The translations under genes and the position numbers were made by a program. The notes beneath the pieces were generated by a model that was given only the letters and a program-made list of their open reading frames with translations, had not been told where the DNA came from and did not search any database. A stretch of DNA of 64,000 bases from CAWEHU01 sp963808965. GTDB taxonomy: Bacteria > Pseudomonadota > Alphaproteobacteria > Acetobacterales > Acetobacteraceae. Shown one piece after another: positions 43,806 to 53,229 of this stretch (the stretch's first letter is position 1; the number at the start of each line of letters is the position of its first letter). The stretch spans positions 124,001-188,000 of the forward strand of contig CAWEHU010000007.1 in the NCBI GenBank assembly GCA_963808965.1. Direction: 5' to 3'.

Positions 43806-46769
43806 ATGGCGATGAAGCTGGCATCGCGGCGATATCGGCTCGCCCAGGCGAGCATCCTGCTCGCGGCGCTATGTCTCATAACCTTGACCTGGCTCGGGAC
43901 CATCAACGCGATTCGTGCAGAGCGCCGGGAAGCACGGGCGCGGATCGAGGCCGATGCATCGAACGAGGCACTCGCGTTCGGAGATCAGCTCGATCAGAAA
44001 TTGCTTGCCTTTGAGCAGACGCTTCGCATTCTCGGCCGCGAGTGGGAAGCCGACCCCGCACATTTCGATCTAGCGGGCTGGCGCAACCGGGCGGTCGTGC
44101 TTTCCGACCCGGCCCTACAGATTTTCATAACCGACGAGAAGGGCATCGTTCGTGCCGGTACCCGCCCCGAGCTGATCGGCGTGGATCTGAGTGACCGGGA
44201 CTACTTCCGGTACGAGGCGAGCCTCGTCGGCGACGAGAGCGGCATGTTCATAAGCCCTGCCACGCGGGGACCCACGGCCCGGCCCTGGATGATGAACATG
44301 GTTCGGCGGCTTGGCCGGCCGGATGGAAGCTTCGCCGGCGTGATCGGAGGTTCGTACGATACGACGGCACTGGCCAACTTCTATCGAAAAGCCGATCTCG
44401 GCGATGGCGGGATGATCGCGGTCGTGGGCGCCGGTGGCGAGCTGCGGGCCGTTGCCGGCGAGGAGAGCGCGGAATCCGTGGGCAGTATCGCCGGTTCCGA
44501 CCTGTTCAACGCGATGAATACCTGGCCGGACGGCCGCTGGACCGGTGCTTCCGCGCCCGACGGGGTGATGCGGATCCACGCGTTCCATCACTTGCCCGAC
44601 CGGAACCTTTCAGTGGTCGTCGGCTTCGACGTGCGGCGTGCCCTTGGCACCTCCGATTCCTGGCAGCGGCGCGCCACGATTTTTGCCGGGGGCAGCACCC
44701 TCCTGGTGCTGACGATGGCCGCTATTTTGATGATGGCTCTTCGCGCGGCGCGGCTCAGGGAAGAGCGGATGGCCAGCGATCGTGCGGCCTTGGAAGCCGC
44801 CTATGCGGAGTTGGAAATCGCCAAGCGGGGCGCGGACGCCAATACCGCTCAGCTCGAAGCGACCTTGGCCGGCATGTCGGACGGCGTTTCCATGTTCGAC
44901 GCCGATCTTAACCTCGTACAATGGAACGCTCGGTTTTCCGAGTTCACCGGCGTGCCGGCAGAGCTGCTCCATGTCGGTTTGCCGATCGAGGAAATCCTGC
45001 GCGTCCAGGCGGTGGTGGGCGAGTTCGGCGACGTCGACATCGAGGAGGAGGTGAGCCGGCGTATGGCCATCCTGCGCGCCGGTACACAAAATGGCGTGGT
45101 CGAGCGTTTGCGCCCGAACGGCGCTACAGTCGAGCTGCGCCGAAGCGGCCTACGGGGCGGCGGGTTCGTTACACTATACGCCGACATCACCGCGCGTAAG
45201 CAGGCCGAGCGGGCGCAACGCCAGGCCCGCGAGCAGGCCGAGGCGGCGGCGGAAGAGAAGTCACGCTTCGTCGCGATCGTCAGCCACGAGATTCGCACGC
45301 CCCTGAATACGTTGCTCAACAGCATCGCGATTCTCGCCGAATTGGGCTTGGCGCCGTCGCACCGCCGCTTGGTGGTGATGGCGAAGCAGGCGGGCGACGC
45401 GCTGCTCGGCCTGTTGAACGACATTCTGGAGATGTCGAAGATCGAGGCCGGGCGGCTCGTGCTCCGCCCGGAATTTTTCGATCTCCGACTGCTGCTGGAA
45501 GGCGTGCTCGACATGTTCCGCGTTCAGGCCGCCGCGCGGGGCATCACGTTCTCGCTGGAGATGTCGCCCATGGTGCCGGCGCGGCTCTACGCCGACCCGA
45601 TCCGATTGCGCCAGGTGCTCATCAACCTCCTCAGCAACGCCACGAAATTCGCGGTACCCGGAAACGTGCTGCTATCGGCCGTGGCGGTGAGCGATGGGGA
45701 ACGGACTGTGCTTCGCCTCGCGGTAACGGACCAAGGCCCTGCTATCTGCGAGGCGGATCGGGGCCGCTTGTTTCAGCCTTTCTCGCGCATCGATCACGGA
45801 GGCGGGGAGGTCAAACCCGGAACCGGCCTTGGTCTTGCGATCTGCCTGCGCCTCATGCAGCTGATGGATGGCCAAATCGGCTGCGAAACCACGGCCGAGG
45901 GAGGAAACCGGTTCTGGCTGACGCTACCGGTGAACACCGCGTCGGAGCTTGCCGAGGCGAATGTAGGGCGGCTTTGGCGGTCGGGGGCCGTGGTGCCGCG
46001 TACGCGAATCCTGCTCGTGGAAGACGTCACCGCCAATCAGCTGATCATCGCGACCATGCTGCGTCAGGCGGGACATTGTGTGGATGTCGCTTCATCCGGC
46101 GAGGCGGCGGTTCGGGCCGTGCTGGACCGGCCCTACGACCTCGTCTTCATGGACGTGTTCATGCCGGGCATGAACGGGCTTGAGGCGACCCGCCGCATCC
46201 GCACGTTGACAGGACCCGCGCGGACATTGCCCATCGTCGCCCTTACGGCCAACGATGCGGCCGAGGACCAGGCCCGGTGCCTGGCGGCGGGAATGCAAGG
46301 AGTCCTCGGCAAGCCGGTCGATGCAGCCGACCTGATCGCGGCTCTAGCGCGGCATGTGTGGTCGGCCCGTCTGCCGAGCCCGCCGGATCGGCCGGAGCAG
46401 CTAAAAGACGAGGGCCGGACTCCGACGCTGTACGAAGATCGGATCGCTGAATTGCGGCAGGGGATTCCCCCTGCGCGGCTCGAGACGCTCGCGGATGCCT
46501 GCCTTGGCGATTTGTGGGACCGCATGCCGGCGTTGCGTTCGGCCCTGGTGGCCGGCGACGCGGGCGCGATCGAGTCGGAGGCTCACGCCATGGCTGGCGT
46601 GGCTGGCGGCTATGGCCTGACCGCGCTTGAGCAGCGGCTTCGGGCGGTTCTCGCAGCCTCGCGTCGCGGACCGGTCGCGGACGCAGTTGCGATCGGGGAA
46701 GATCTGGAGCGAGAACTGGAGCGGGCCGATACGGCATTGCGGCAGGCATTCCGCCCCGCGATGGTGTGA
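43806..46769 (+). CDS. Membrane hybrid sensor kinase with PDC sensor, PAS, HisKA/HATPase, receiver and Hpt domains
   Basis: A 987-residue multi-step phosphorelay protein. In order: transmembrane helix (about residues 12-35), extracytoplasmic double-PDC/Cache-like domain (about 40-290, with VDLSDRDYFRYEASLVGDESG), second helix (about 297-317), PAS-type domain, HisKA with the His in FVAIVSHEIRTPLNTL (about 493), HATPase with GTGLGLAICLRLM, a receiver from RILLVEDVTANQ (about 735) with the Asp in DLVFMDVFMPGMNG, and a C-terminal Hpt-like region with EAHAMAGVAGGYG. It is organised like ArcB/BarA-type hybrids. The ligand is unknown and no cognate regulator adjoins. Confidence 0.93.
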   Translation: MAMKLASRRYRLAQASILLAALCLITLTWLGTINAIRAERREARARIEADASNEALAFGDQLDQKLLAFEQTLRILGREWEADPAHFDLAGWRNRAVVLSDPALQIFITDEKGIVRAGTRPELIGVDLSDRDYFRYEASLVGDESGMFISPATRGPTARPWMMNMVRRLGRPDGSFAGVIGGSYDTTALANFYRKADLGDGGMIAVVGAGGELRAVAGEESAESVGSIAGSDLFNAMNTWPDGRWTGASAPDGVMRIHAFHHLPDRNLSVVVGFDVRRALGTSDSWQRRATIFAGGSTLLVLTMAAILMMALRAARLREERMASDRAALEAAYAELEIAKRGADANTAQLEATLAGMSDGVSMFDADLNLVQWNARFSEFTGVPAELLHVGLPIEEILRVQAVVGEFGDVDIEEEVSRRMAILRAGTQNGVVERLRPNGATVELRRSGLRGGGFVTLYADITARKQAERAQRQAREQAEAAAEEKSRFVAIVSHEIRTPLNTLLNSIAILAELGLAPSHRRLVVMAKQAGDALLGLLNDILEMSKIEAGRLVLRPEFFDLRLLLEGVLDMFRVQAAARGITFSLEMSPMVPARLYADPIRLRQVLINLLSNATKFAVPGNVLLSAVAVSDGERTVLRLAVTDQGPAICEADRGRLFQPFSRIDHGGGEVKPGTGLGLAICLRLMQLMDGQIGCETTAEGGNRFWLTLPVNTASELAEANVGRLWRSGAVVPRTRILLVEDVTANQLIIATMLRQAGHCVDVASSGEAAVRAVLDRPYDLVFMDVFMPGMNGLEATRRIRTLTGPARTLPIVALTANDAAEDQARCLAAGMQGVLGKPVDAADLIAALARHVWSARLPSPPDRPEQLKDEGRTPTLYEDRIAELRQGIPPARLETLADACLGDLWDRMPALRSALVAGDAGAIESEAHAMAGVAGGYGLTALEQRLRAVLAASRRGPVADAVAIGEDLERELERADTALRQAFRPAMV

Positions 46770-46836
46770 ATTCTGAAAAGTCCGACCAGCACGGAGTCTG
46801 CTGAAGGGGACAACGCGGATGCCGCCGAGGGCTGGC

Positions 46837-47079
46837 TCAGCCAGGGAGGGCACCAACTTTCGCTGCGACCCGCACAAGCAGCCATATCGACGGGCCGCCG
46901 ATTAGCGCGAGGATGGCGTATAGGCCGCCCACCATAATTTGCAGTATCGCGAGCCGTTTATCGATACCAGCCAGCCGTATCTCGTATCCGGCCAGTTCCT
47001 CAGCAGCTGCGTCGGCCTTCTCCTTGGTCGCGCCGGCTTCGATCAGGGCGTCTCGCAAGGCGCCAAGTTGTAGTGCCAT
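46837..47079 (-). CDS. Small membrane protein with coiled-coil N-terminus
   Basis: 80 residues: MALQLGALRDALIEAGATKEKADAAAEEL forms an amphipathic or coiled-coil segment, IDKRLAILQIMVGGLYAILALIGG leads into one transmembrane helix (about 47-70). Similar small proteins (coiled coil plus C-terminal helix) are widespread in Alphaproteobacteria without assigned function. It converges with the hybrid kinase gene, 67 nt away. Confidence 0.7.
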   Translation of the reverse strand: MALQLGALRDALIEAGATKEKADAAAEELAGYEIRLAGIDKRLAILQIMVGGLYAILALIGGPSIWLLVRVAAKVGALPG

Positions 47080-47367
47080 GTTGTTCGTCCACGACCTAGT
47101 TGGACATTAGCGCGCAGCCGCGAGCCCAGGACGCCGGGCCAGCCAGCGTGTTTGAGATTGGTTTTAGCTTCGTCTGGCTCAAGTCCGCCACCGGATCGGC
47201 GGAGCAATGGGCCGGAGCTGCGGCCCCTTAGCCCATCGTAAGGCCAAGGAGTTTAGTTCAGGTAAAATCGCCCTTCTCTCGGAATTCGCGCATGCTCGTT
47301 CTTATTCGGCCAGAGCCAGATATGCAGCCGAGATGGCTTTTGACCGTGAACCTGGATTGGCAGGTGT
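47080..47367. other. Intergenic region with no supported gene
   Basis: 288 bases between the small membrane protein and the acyl-CoA dehydrogenase. Short frames on both strands lack coding character. Nothing recognisable apart from a mildly A/T-rich stretch around 47250-47340. Confidence 0.4.
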
Positions 47368-49032
47368 TTACTGGAGGTCTCCCCCCATCCGGCGAAGAAT
47401 CCCCGCAGGATCAGCGGCTGACGGCAGCGTGCCGAAACTGCGGCCCCAATCCCCCGCAAGCCGTGTTTCGCAAAACGCGTCCGCGATCGCCGCTGGCGCG
47501 TGCCGGACCAGAAGGGCGGCCTGAAGGGTAAGCGCGAGACGCTCGGCGATCCAGCGCGCGCCGGCCTCGCGCGCACCGCCGGATTCCAAACTCGCCATGA
47601 GTTCCTTCGCCGCGCCGTCCAGGCGCGTATCGCCAGTGCGCGCCGCGGCGATCTCGGCACGGTAGATCTCCGCCGCGCGGGGCTCCTTTTGCAGCGTGCG
47701 CAAAACGTCGAGCGCGATCACGTTGCCGGAACCCTCCCAGATGCTGTTGAGCGGCGCCTCGCGATAAAGACGGGGAAGCATGCTTTCCTCGATGTAGCCG
47801 CCTCCGCCCAGGCACTCCATGCACTCGAAAACGAAGTTCGGTGCGCGTTTGTTGAGCCAGTATTTCCCGATCGCGACCGCGAGTCGGGCGAAGGCGCGCT
47901 CGGCCTCATCCGTGCCGCCGAAAGCGCGCGCGACCCGCATCGTCAGCGCCGCCGCGGCTTCGTATTCGAGCGCCAGATCGGCAAGCACGGCGCGCATCGC
48001 CGGTTGATCGATCAGCAGCTTTTGAAAGGCCCGGCGATGGCGCGCGTGATGCACCGCCTGGGCCAGCGCCATGCGCATGATCCCGAGCGTGCCGGCCATC
48101 GTGTCGAGGCGCGTGTGGTGGACCATCTCGACGATGGTTGGCACCCCGCGGCCTTCCTCTCCCACCATGACCGCCTCGGCGCCGTGATACTCGATCTCGC
48201 TCGAGGCGTTGGACCGGTTGCCGAGCTTGTCCTTGAGCCGCATCACGTGGATGGCGTTGCGGCCGCCCTCGGGCGTGATGCGCGGCACCAGGAAGCAACT
48301 GAGGCCACCTTCCGCATAGGCGAGCGTGAGGAAGGCGTCGGACATCGGGGCGGAACAGAACCATTTGTGCCCCGTCAGCCGGTAGGTTTTGCCCGGACCG
48401 CGCGCACCGAGCGGTTCGGCGCGCGTCGTATTGGCGCGCACGTCCGAACCGCCCTGCTTCTCCGTCATCGCCATGCCGAGCGTCACCCCGGCCTTCTCCG
48501 CGATGGGACGGAGCGGCGCGTCGTAAGTGCCGGCGAGGATCTTCGGTGCCCATTGCGCCGCGACATCCGGCTCGTGCCGGAGCGCGGGAACCGACGCGTA
48601 CGTCATGCTGATCGGGCACATCGTCCCGGCCTCGGCCTCGCTGAAGAGCGCGAGCAGCGCCGCGTGCGCCACATGCGCTCCGGGCCGGTTCTCCGTCCAG
48701 GCGATCGAATGGATGCGATGCCGCATCGCGAGATCCATGAGCGCGTGGTAGGCGGGATGAAACCGCACTTCGTCGATCCGCCGCCCGAGGCGGTCGAAGG
48801 TGACGAGTTCCGGGGGATGCCGGTTCGCGAGCTCGCCCCATTCGAGCACCTGTTCGCTCCCGACCGCCTCACCCAGGGCGGCGAGGGGCGCGTCCACCCA
48901 ATCGCCGCCTTCCCGCAGCGCGGCTTCCCGCAACACGGGGTCGGTCAGGTACAGGTTGCGGGGCGCGAACTCCGGCGGCTGGTTCGTCACCTCATGTGTG
49001 GCGAGACTGGTGCGGGGCGCGTAACGCGGCAT
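47368..49032 (-). CDS. Acyl-CoA dehydrogenase family protein, AidB-like
   Basis: About 554 residues, the longer AidB/DNA-alkylation-response type of acyl-CoA dehydrogenase. ATHEVTNQPPEFAPRNLY at the N-terminus, MAMTEKQGGSDVRANTT (flavin-binding), GHKWFCSAPMSDAFLTLAYAEGG, HHTRLDTMAGTLGIMRMALAQAVHHARHR and GGGGYIEESMLPRLYREAPLNSIWEGSGNV are characteristic. AidB binds FAD and DNA; the substrate is unclear. The ATG at 49032 is preferred to one at 49053 because GGAAG precedes it at usable spacing and MPRYAPRTSLATH fits family starts. It diverges from the DUF1264 gene. Confidence 0.88.
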   Translation of the reverse strand: MPRYAPRTSLATHEVTNQPPEFAPRNLYLTDPVLREAALREGGDWVDAPLAALGEAVGSEQVLEWGELANRHPPELVTFDRLGRRIDEVRFHPAYHALMDLAMRHRIHSIAWTENRPGAHVAHAALLALFSEAEAGTMCPISMTYASVPALRHEPDVAAQWAPKILAGTYDAPLRPIAEKAGVTLGMAMTEKQGGSDVRANTTRAEPLGARGPGKTYRLTGHKWFCSAPMSDAFLTLAYAEGGLSCFLVPRITPEGGRNAIHVMRLKDKLGNRSNASSEIEYHGAEAVMVGEEGRGVPTIVEMVHHTRLDTMAGTLGIMRMALAQAVHHARHRRAFQKLLIDQPAMRAVLADLALEYEAAAALTMRVARAFGGTDEAERAFARLAVAIGKYWLNKRAPNFVFECMECLGGGGYIEESMLPRLYREAPLNSIWEGSGNVIALDVLRTLQKEPRAAEIYRAEIAAARTGDTRLDGAAKELMASLESGGAREAGARWIAERLALTLQAALLVRHAPAAIADAFCETRLAGDWGRSFGTLPSAADPAGILRRMGGDLQ

Positions 49033-49167
49033 GGCACTTACTTCCATCCTCATCCTAGGCGCGTGGTCCTATAGATCGTAATCTCGGCCAGATCGGGGAA
49101 GCCCATGGGCGGAGTGGGGCCGCCTGACCGATCTCGGGAGCGATCTTTTTCACGCAGAGAGGCGTCC

Positions 49168-49959
49168 ATGAGCTTGCTGCACATCGTCACGTGCCGGCGC
49201 TGCTTCAGCCGTTCGCTTGCCGCCACTGCCGTGGTCGCGCCGCTGGCGGCGGTTCTCGGCCGCAAAGCATCCGCCCAGCAGCAGAATGCCCCGGTTCCCG
49301 GCGGCCCTCTCTCGACGCGGAGCCATGTGCTCGATACCGGCGCCGATGTCATGCAGGTCAAGCGCCCCATCGACGCGATGAGCGCGTTTCTCAACGGGTT
49401 TCATTTCTATGCCGACGACATGGGCCGTCAGGTCGAGGCCAACCACTTCTGCACCCACCTGAGCGAGGATTTTCATCAATGCGTGATCTACGATTCCAAT
49501 CGGTCCGACGCCAAGCTGATCGGGATCGAGTATATTGTCAGCGAGAGGGTTTTTAAGTCGCTGCCAGATGACGAGAAAAGACTCTGGCACAGCCATAATT
49601 ACGAAGTGAAGTCCGGGCAACTTATCGCGCCGGGCGTACCGGAACTTGCCGAGCACGCTTTCATGAATGATCTTGTCACGACCTACGGCAAGACTTGGCA
49701 CACATGGCAAATCGACCGCGACCGTAGTTTGCCGCTGGGAATTCCTCAGCTCATGATGGGATTCGTCAAGGACGGAGAGGCCAACGAGGCGATGCTGCGG
49801 GATCGCGACAAGCGGTTCGACGTCTCCTTCGAGGAACGCCGCGGGAATCGTGACGACATCGCCAGCCCAACCGTGCTGCCCGGCGCGAATCAGTGGCAGA
49901 GCGGCCGCACCGTTCAGCTCAAATTGGAGGAGGTGCAGGTCAGGAATTTGAGGACGTAA
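49168..49959 (+). CDS. DUF1264 domain protein with Tat-type signal
   Basis: 263 residues. The N-terminus CRRCFSRSLAATAVVAPLAAV followed by KASA is a twin-arginine signal (RR-x-F), so the protein is probably exported folded by the TatBC system encoded at 13.4-14.8 kb. The mature part begins about residue 38 and carries ETHV-like DUF1264 features: FLNGFHFYADDMGRQVEANHFCTH, EDFHQCVIYDSN, ERVFKSLPDDEKRLWHSHNYEVKSG, TYGKTWHTWQIDRD. DUF1264 is related to plant oil-body-associated proteins; its role in bacteria is unknown. The ATG at 49168 has a GAGAGG sequence upstream. Confidence 0.88.
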   Translation: MSLLHIVTCRRCFSRSLAATAVVAPLAAVLGRKASAQQQNAPVPGGPLSTRSHVLDTGADVMQVKRPIDAMSAFLNGFHFYADDMGRQVEANHFCTHLSEDFHQCVIYDSNRSDAKLIGIEYIVSERVFKSLPDDEKRLWHSHNYEVKSGQLIAPGVPELAEHAFMNDLVTTYGKTWHTWQIDRDRSLPLGIPQLMMGFVKDGEANEAMLRDRDKRFDVSFEERRGNRDDIASPTVLPGANQWQSGRTVQLKLEEVQVRNLRT

Positions 49960-50236
49960 CGCGAGCCCGACCGAAGCGGAAATCTCCGCGCCGCCGCTCA
50001 CGGCCGGTTCCGCCCTCGGTGACGTTTTGCACCGTCTGTACCTGTTGCAGAACCGCGTCCGGCAGGCGCGTAGCCGCTGGATTATCGTCGATCGCCTGGA
50101 GCTCCCGTGCGCGCCGGAGGTAATCCAACTCGCGTCCTTCCGGTCGCCCTTCGGCCAGCCACATGCGCCATGCCCGCCAGCGAACCCGGGGATCGCTCTC
50201 CTGCGTGGCGTTCAGGATGGGCTCATCGTAGCGCAT
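49940..50236 (-). CDS. Small protein, DUF2934-like
   Basis: 98 residues. VRWRAWRMWLAEGRPEGRELDYLRRARELQAID matches the DUF2934 pattern (Arg-Ala-x-x-x-Trp...GRPEG...hydrophobic-x-x-A). The ATG at 50236 has a full AGGAGG Shine-Dalgarno 8 nt upstream, so expression is likely. The C-terminal tail is basic (RERRRGDFRFGRARV). Function unknown. Its last 20 nt overlap the DUF1264 gene on the other strand. Confidence 0.7.
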   Translation of the reverse strand: MRYDEPILNATQESDPRVRWRAWRMWLAEGRPEGRELDYLRRARELQAIDDNPAATRLPDAVLQQVQTVQNVTEGGTGRERRRGDFRFGRARVTSSNS

Positions 50237-50376
50237 GATCCTGTCCTCCTGACCGAGCGACCGAGCCGTCGCTCGGCCTCCCGACATCCTAGGCGTGAAG
50301 CGCCCGGCGCCGCCTTGATCCAGATCAACCGGGACGCGCGCGGACTGAGCCGCGGCTCTCCGGAAATCACATGCCC

Positions 50377-51534
50377 TCACTCGCCCCGGATCAGCCCAGG
50401 CGCTCGTTCGGCGAGCGGCCCGAGAGCGGCGCGCAGGCCGAAAGCACCGGGCAGGGCGCCCTTCGGGAACAGCCGGGTGACGTGGCCCATCTTGCGGCCC
50501 GGCCGTGCCTCGGTCTTGCCGTAGAGATGCGGGATCAGGCCGGGAGTATCGAGAATCTGCTGCCAGAACGCCATATCGCGCCGTCCGACGAGGTTCTTCA
50601 TCACCGCGTCCGAGTGCCGGACGGCCGGCGGCAAGGGGAGCCCCGCGACCGCGCGAATGTGCAGCTCGAATTGGCTCGCGGGGCAGGCGTCGATCGTCCA
50701 GTGACCGGAGTTGTGCGGGCGGGGCGCGATCTCGTTCGCAAGCACGCGCCCGGTGCTGTCCACGAACATCTCGACCGCGAGCACGCCGATGAGGTCGAGC
50801 GACTCGGCCACCCGCACGGCGATGGCTTGCGCCGCGTCCGACGTGGTTTCAGCGACCGGGGCAGGTGCGAGCGTCACGTCGAGAATATGGTCGCGATGCT
50901 GGTTCTCGACCGTGTCGAAAGCGGCGAGCGCCCCATCTGCACCGCGCGCGACGATGACGCTGATTTCCTGCGCGTAGTCGATGAATCCCTCCAGGATGAG
51001 GGGCTTCGGCGACAAGGAAGCGAAGGCCGCCGCGAGTTCCGTCTCAGCTTGCAGCAGCGCCTGCCCCTTTCCATCGTAGCCGAGGCGTGTCGTCTTGAGT
51101 ACGCAGGGAAAGCCGAGCCGGGCCGCGGCTCGCTCGAGATCGCCTTCGGTTTCGACCGGCAGCCAAGGCGCGGTGCGTACGCCCGCACCGTTCAGGAAAC
51201 TCTTTTCGGCGATCCGGTCCTGACTGGTCCGCAGCACGGCGGGGGAGGGCCGCACCGGCTTCAGCGAGGCGAGAAGATCGAGCCCTTCGGCGCTGACATT
51301 CTCGAACTCGAAGGTGATGACGTCCACGGCGGCGGCGAAATCGCGCAACGCGCCCGGATCTTCGTACTCCCCTAACGTGACCCCGGCCGAGACCTGCGCC
51401 GCCGGACTGTCCTCCTCCGGTGTCAGGATGTGGGCGCGATAGCCGAGCCGCGCCGCCGCCATCGCCGACATGCGGCCGAGCTGGCCGCCCCCGACAATGC
51501 CGATCGTGCTGTTCGGCCGCAGGGGGAAGGTCAT
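50377..51534 (-). CDS. purK: 5-(carboxyamino)imidazole ribonucleotide synthase
   Basis: ATP-grasp enzyme converting AIR and bicarbonate to N5-CAIR in purine synthesis, 385 residues. STIGIVGGGQLGRMSAMAAARLGY opens the N-terminal domain, and ATP-grasp motifs include FPCVLKTTRLGYDGKGQ, LILEGFIDYAQEISVIVARG and VEMFVDSTGRVLANEIAPRPHNSGHWTIDA. Start at ATG 51534; its ATG overlaps the purE stop (ATGA), so purE-purK are coupled. Confidence 0.96.
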   Translation of the reverse strand: MTFPLRPNSTIGIVGGGQLGRMSAMAAARLGYRAHILTPEEDSPAAQVSAGVTLGEYEDPGALRDFAAAVDVITFEFENVSAEGLDLLASLKPVRPSPAVLRTSQDRIAEKSFLNGAGVRTAPWLPVETEGDLERAAARLGFPCVLKTTRLGYDGKGQALLQAETELAAAFASLSPKPLILEGFIDYAQEISVIVARGADGALAAFDTVENQHRDHILDVTLAPAPVAETTSDAAQAIAVRVAESLDLIGVLAVEMFVDSTGRVLANEIAPRPHNSGHWTIDACPASQFELHIRAVAGLPLPPAVRHSDAVMKNLVGRRDMAFWQQILDTPGLIPHLYGKTEARPGRKMGHVTRLFPKGALPGAFGLRAALGPLAERAPGLIRGE

Positions 51535-52040
51535 GCAGGCTCGTGCGGGTCGTAGGGCTGCTCGGCGACCGACCGGGTCTGCTCGTCGCGCCAAGCGTCG
51601 AGACGCCCGGCCAGCGCCGGGTCGGTCGTCGCCAGGATCGCGACGGCGAGCAAAGCGGCGTTCACCGCCCCCGCCCGGCCGATCGCGAGCGTGCCGACGG
51701 GTATGCCCGCCGGCATCTGCACGATCGCAAGCAGGCTGTCCATGCCCTTGAGACTATGGGATTCGACAGGAACGCCCAGCACGGGAAGCGGGGTCCACGC
51801 GGCGCACATGCCGGGCAGATGGGCGGCTCCGCCCGCTCCCGCGATGATGACCCGCAATCCCCGTCCCTTCGCGGCCCGCGCGTAGGCGGCCAGACGGTCG
51901 GGGGTGCGATGGGCGGAGACGATGCGAGTCTCGTGCGCCACATCGAGCCGGGCGAGCGTTTCGGCGGCGTGCCGCAGCGTGGGCCAGTCGGACTGGCTTC
52001 CCATGATGATGCCGACCAGCGGCGGCGAACGGAGGGTCAT
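51531..52040 (-). CDS. purE: 5-(carboxyamino)imidazole ribonucleotide mutase
   Basis: Class I PurE rearranging N5-CAIR to CAIR, 169 residues. VGIIMGSQSDWPTLRHAAE, RIVSAHRTPDRL, AGAGGAAHLPGMCAAWTPLPVLGVP and MPAGIPVGTLAIG are the family motifs with the active-site His in SAHRTP. It forms an operon with purK downstream and is preceded by a DUF465 gene on the same strand 12 nt away. Confidence 0.96.
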   Translation of the reverse strand: MTLRSPPLVGIIMGSQSDWPTLRHAAETLARLDVAHETRIVSAHRTPDRLAAYARAAKGRGLRVIIAGAGGAAHLPGMCAAWTPLPVLGVPVESHSLKGMDSLLAIVQMPAGIPVGTLAIGRAGAVNAALLAVAILATTDPALAGRLDAWRDEQTRSVAEQPYDPHEPA

Positions 52041-52052
52041 GACCGCGTGCGG

Positions 52053-52256
52053 TCAGGCGATGCTGTCGGGGATCAGCCGGCTCTCGAGCCGGGAAATCTC
52101 GTCCTTCAGCAACAGTTTGCGCTTCTTGAGGCGCTGGAGCTGAAGCTGGTCGACCCCGCCGTCGATCGAGAGGCGCGCGATCACGGTATCGAGGTCGCGG
52201 TGCTCGCTGCGGAGTTCGTGCAGCTTTCGCAGCAGCGAGTCCCGGTCGCTCAGCAC
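52053..52256 (-). CDS. YdcH family protein (DUF465)
   Basis: 67 residues, a helical hairpin protein: DSLLRKLHELRSEHRDLDTVIARL, then DQLQLQRLKKRKLLLKDEISRLESRLIPD. GTG at 52256 is the natural start (VLSDRDSLLRKL); the frame is open a little further upstream without similarity. It lies just upstream of purE. DUF465 proteins are common in Alphaproteobacteria and have no settled function. A second member is encoded divergently at 52409. Confidence 0.88.
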   Translation of the reverse strand: MLSDRDSLLRKLHELRSEHRDLDTVIARLSIDGGVDQLQLQRLKKRKLLLKDEISRLESRLIPDSIA

Positions 52257-52408
52257 GGCCGGCTCTCGGAGCAGGCGCCCGGATGGGGCGCGCACAGCGG
52301 GTTGATGACCGAGGCCGTAGCACTAGATCGATAAATGGGGATAGGCTCCCTTGCCACGGCAACCATGCCGTGCGAAATACAACCTAGTCCATCAGAAAAG
52401 GAGGCACC

Positions 52409-52582
52409 ATGAGCCTGCAGTCTCGGATCGAGGCGCTGAGGGAACGCCACGCCAGCCTGGAGCTGCAAATCGCCGACGAAGATCAGCGCCCGCGCCCGGA
52501 CAGCGACACCCTTTGGCATCTCAAGGTCGAAAAGCTGCGGCTCAAGGAGGAGATGGAGCGGCTGCAAGGTCACACGCACTGA
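52409..52582 (+). CDS. YdcH family protein (DUF465), second copy
   Basis: 57 residues: MSLQSRIEALRERHASLELQIA, then DTLWHLKVEKLRLKEEMERLQG, a short helical hairpin like the neighbouring divergent DUF465 protein. The ATG has an AAGGAGG Shine-Dalgarno 5 nt upstream and the stop is TGA at 52580-52582. The two copies lie head to head with 152 nt between them, an arrangement I recall from other alphaproteobacterial genomes. Confidence 0.88.
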   Translation: MSLQSRIEALRERHASLELQIADEDQRPRPDSDTLWHLKVEKLRLKEEMERLQGHTH

Positions 52583-52650
52583 CCACGCACGGGCGGGCGC
52601 AGGGCGGCACCCAAATCCGGGCCGCCGCCTAGCCCGCCCCGTCATCGCCG

Positions 52651-53229
52651 TCAGGCCGCCTCTTCCGTATGCGGCGATGGTGGCGGAGGTACCGTGGCCC
52701 CTTCGCGGGTCAGGCGCTCGTTCGCCTGCGCGACGGCCGCGTTCAGGTCGGTCTGGCTGCACAGGCCGAGGATGACCGGATCGCGCGGCTTGATGTTGGC
52801 GCTGTTCCAGTGGGTGCGCTCGCGCACTTTCTGGATGGTGTCCTTGGTCGTGCCGAGCAGCTTGCCGATCTGCATTTCGCTGAGCTGCGGGTAGGTGCGC
52901 AGCAGGAAGGCGATGGCGTCGGGCCGGTCGTTCCGCTTCGCGACGGGGGTGTAGCGGCTGCCGCGCGAGCGCTTCGGCAACGGATTGGCGCTGGGCGCCA
53001 GTTTCAGCCGCGCGTTCGGGTCCGCCTCGGCGCGATGGATTGCCTCCATCGTGAGCTGGCCGTTGGCGACCGGGTCGTAGCCGACGATCCCCTGCGCTAC
53101 CTCGCCGTCCGCGATGGCCTGCACTTCGAGCGGGTGCATACCGCAGAAATCGGCGATTTGCGTGAAGGTGAGGGCGGTCTTCTCGATCAGCCACACCGCT
53201 GTGGCCTTGGGCATCAATGGGAGGGTCAT
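52651..53229 (-). CDS. trcR: Cell cycle transcriptional regulator TrcR (DUF1013)
   Basis: 192 residues. MTLPLMPKATAVWLIEKTALTFTQIADFCGMHPLEVQAIADGEVAQGI and DPVANGQLTMEAI, then FLLRTYPQLSEMQIGKLLGTTKDTIQKVRERTHWNSANIKPRDPVILGLCSQ are the conserved DUF1013 parts, including two helix-turn-helix-like segments. The family is alphaproteobacterial and essential or cell-cycle linked where tested. The ATG at 53229 gives the canonical N-terminus. Confidence 0.92.
   Translation of the reverse strand: MTLPLMPKATAVWLIEKTALTFTQIADFCGMHPLEVQAIADGEVAQGIVGYDPVANGQLTMEAIHRAEADPNARLKLAPSANPLPKRSRGSRYTPVAKRNDRPDAIAFLLRTYPQLSEMQIGKLLGTTKDTIQKVRERTHWNSANIKPRDPVILGLCSQTDLNAAVAQANERLTREGATVPPPPSPHTEEAA

Noticed and set aside
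47207..47531. Short plus-strand frames before the acyl-CoA dehydrogenase end
   Set aside because: No ribosome-binding site or similarity, and they run into the antisense of a solid gene.
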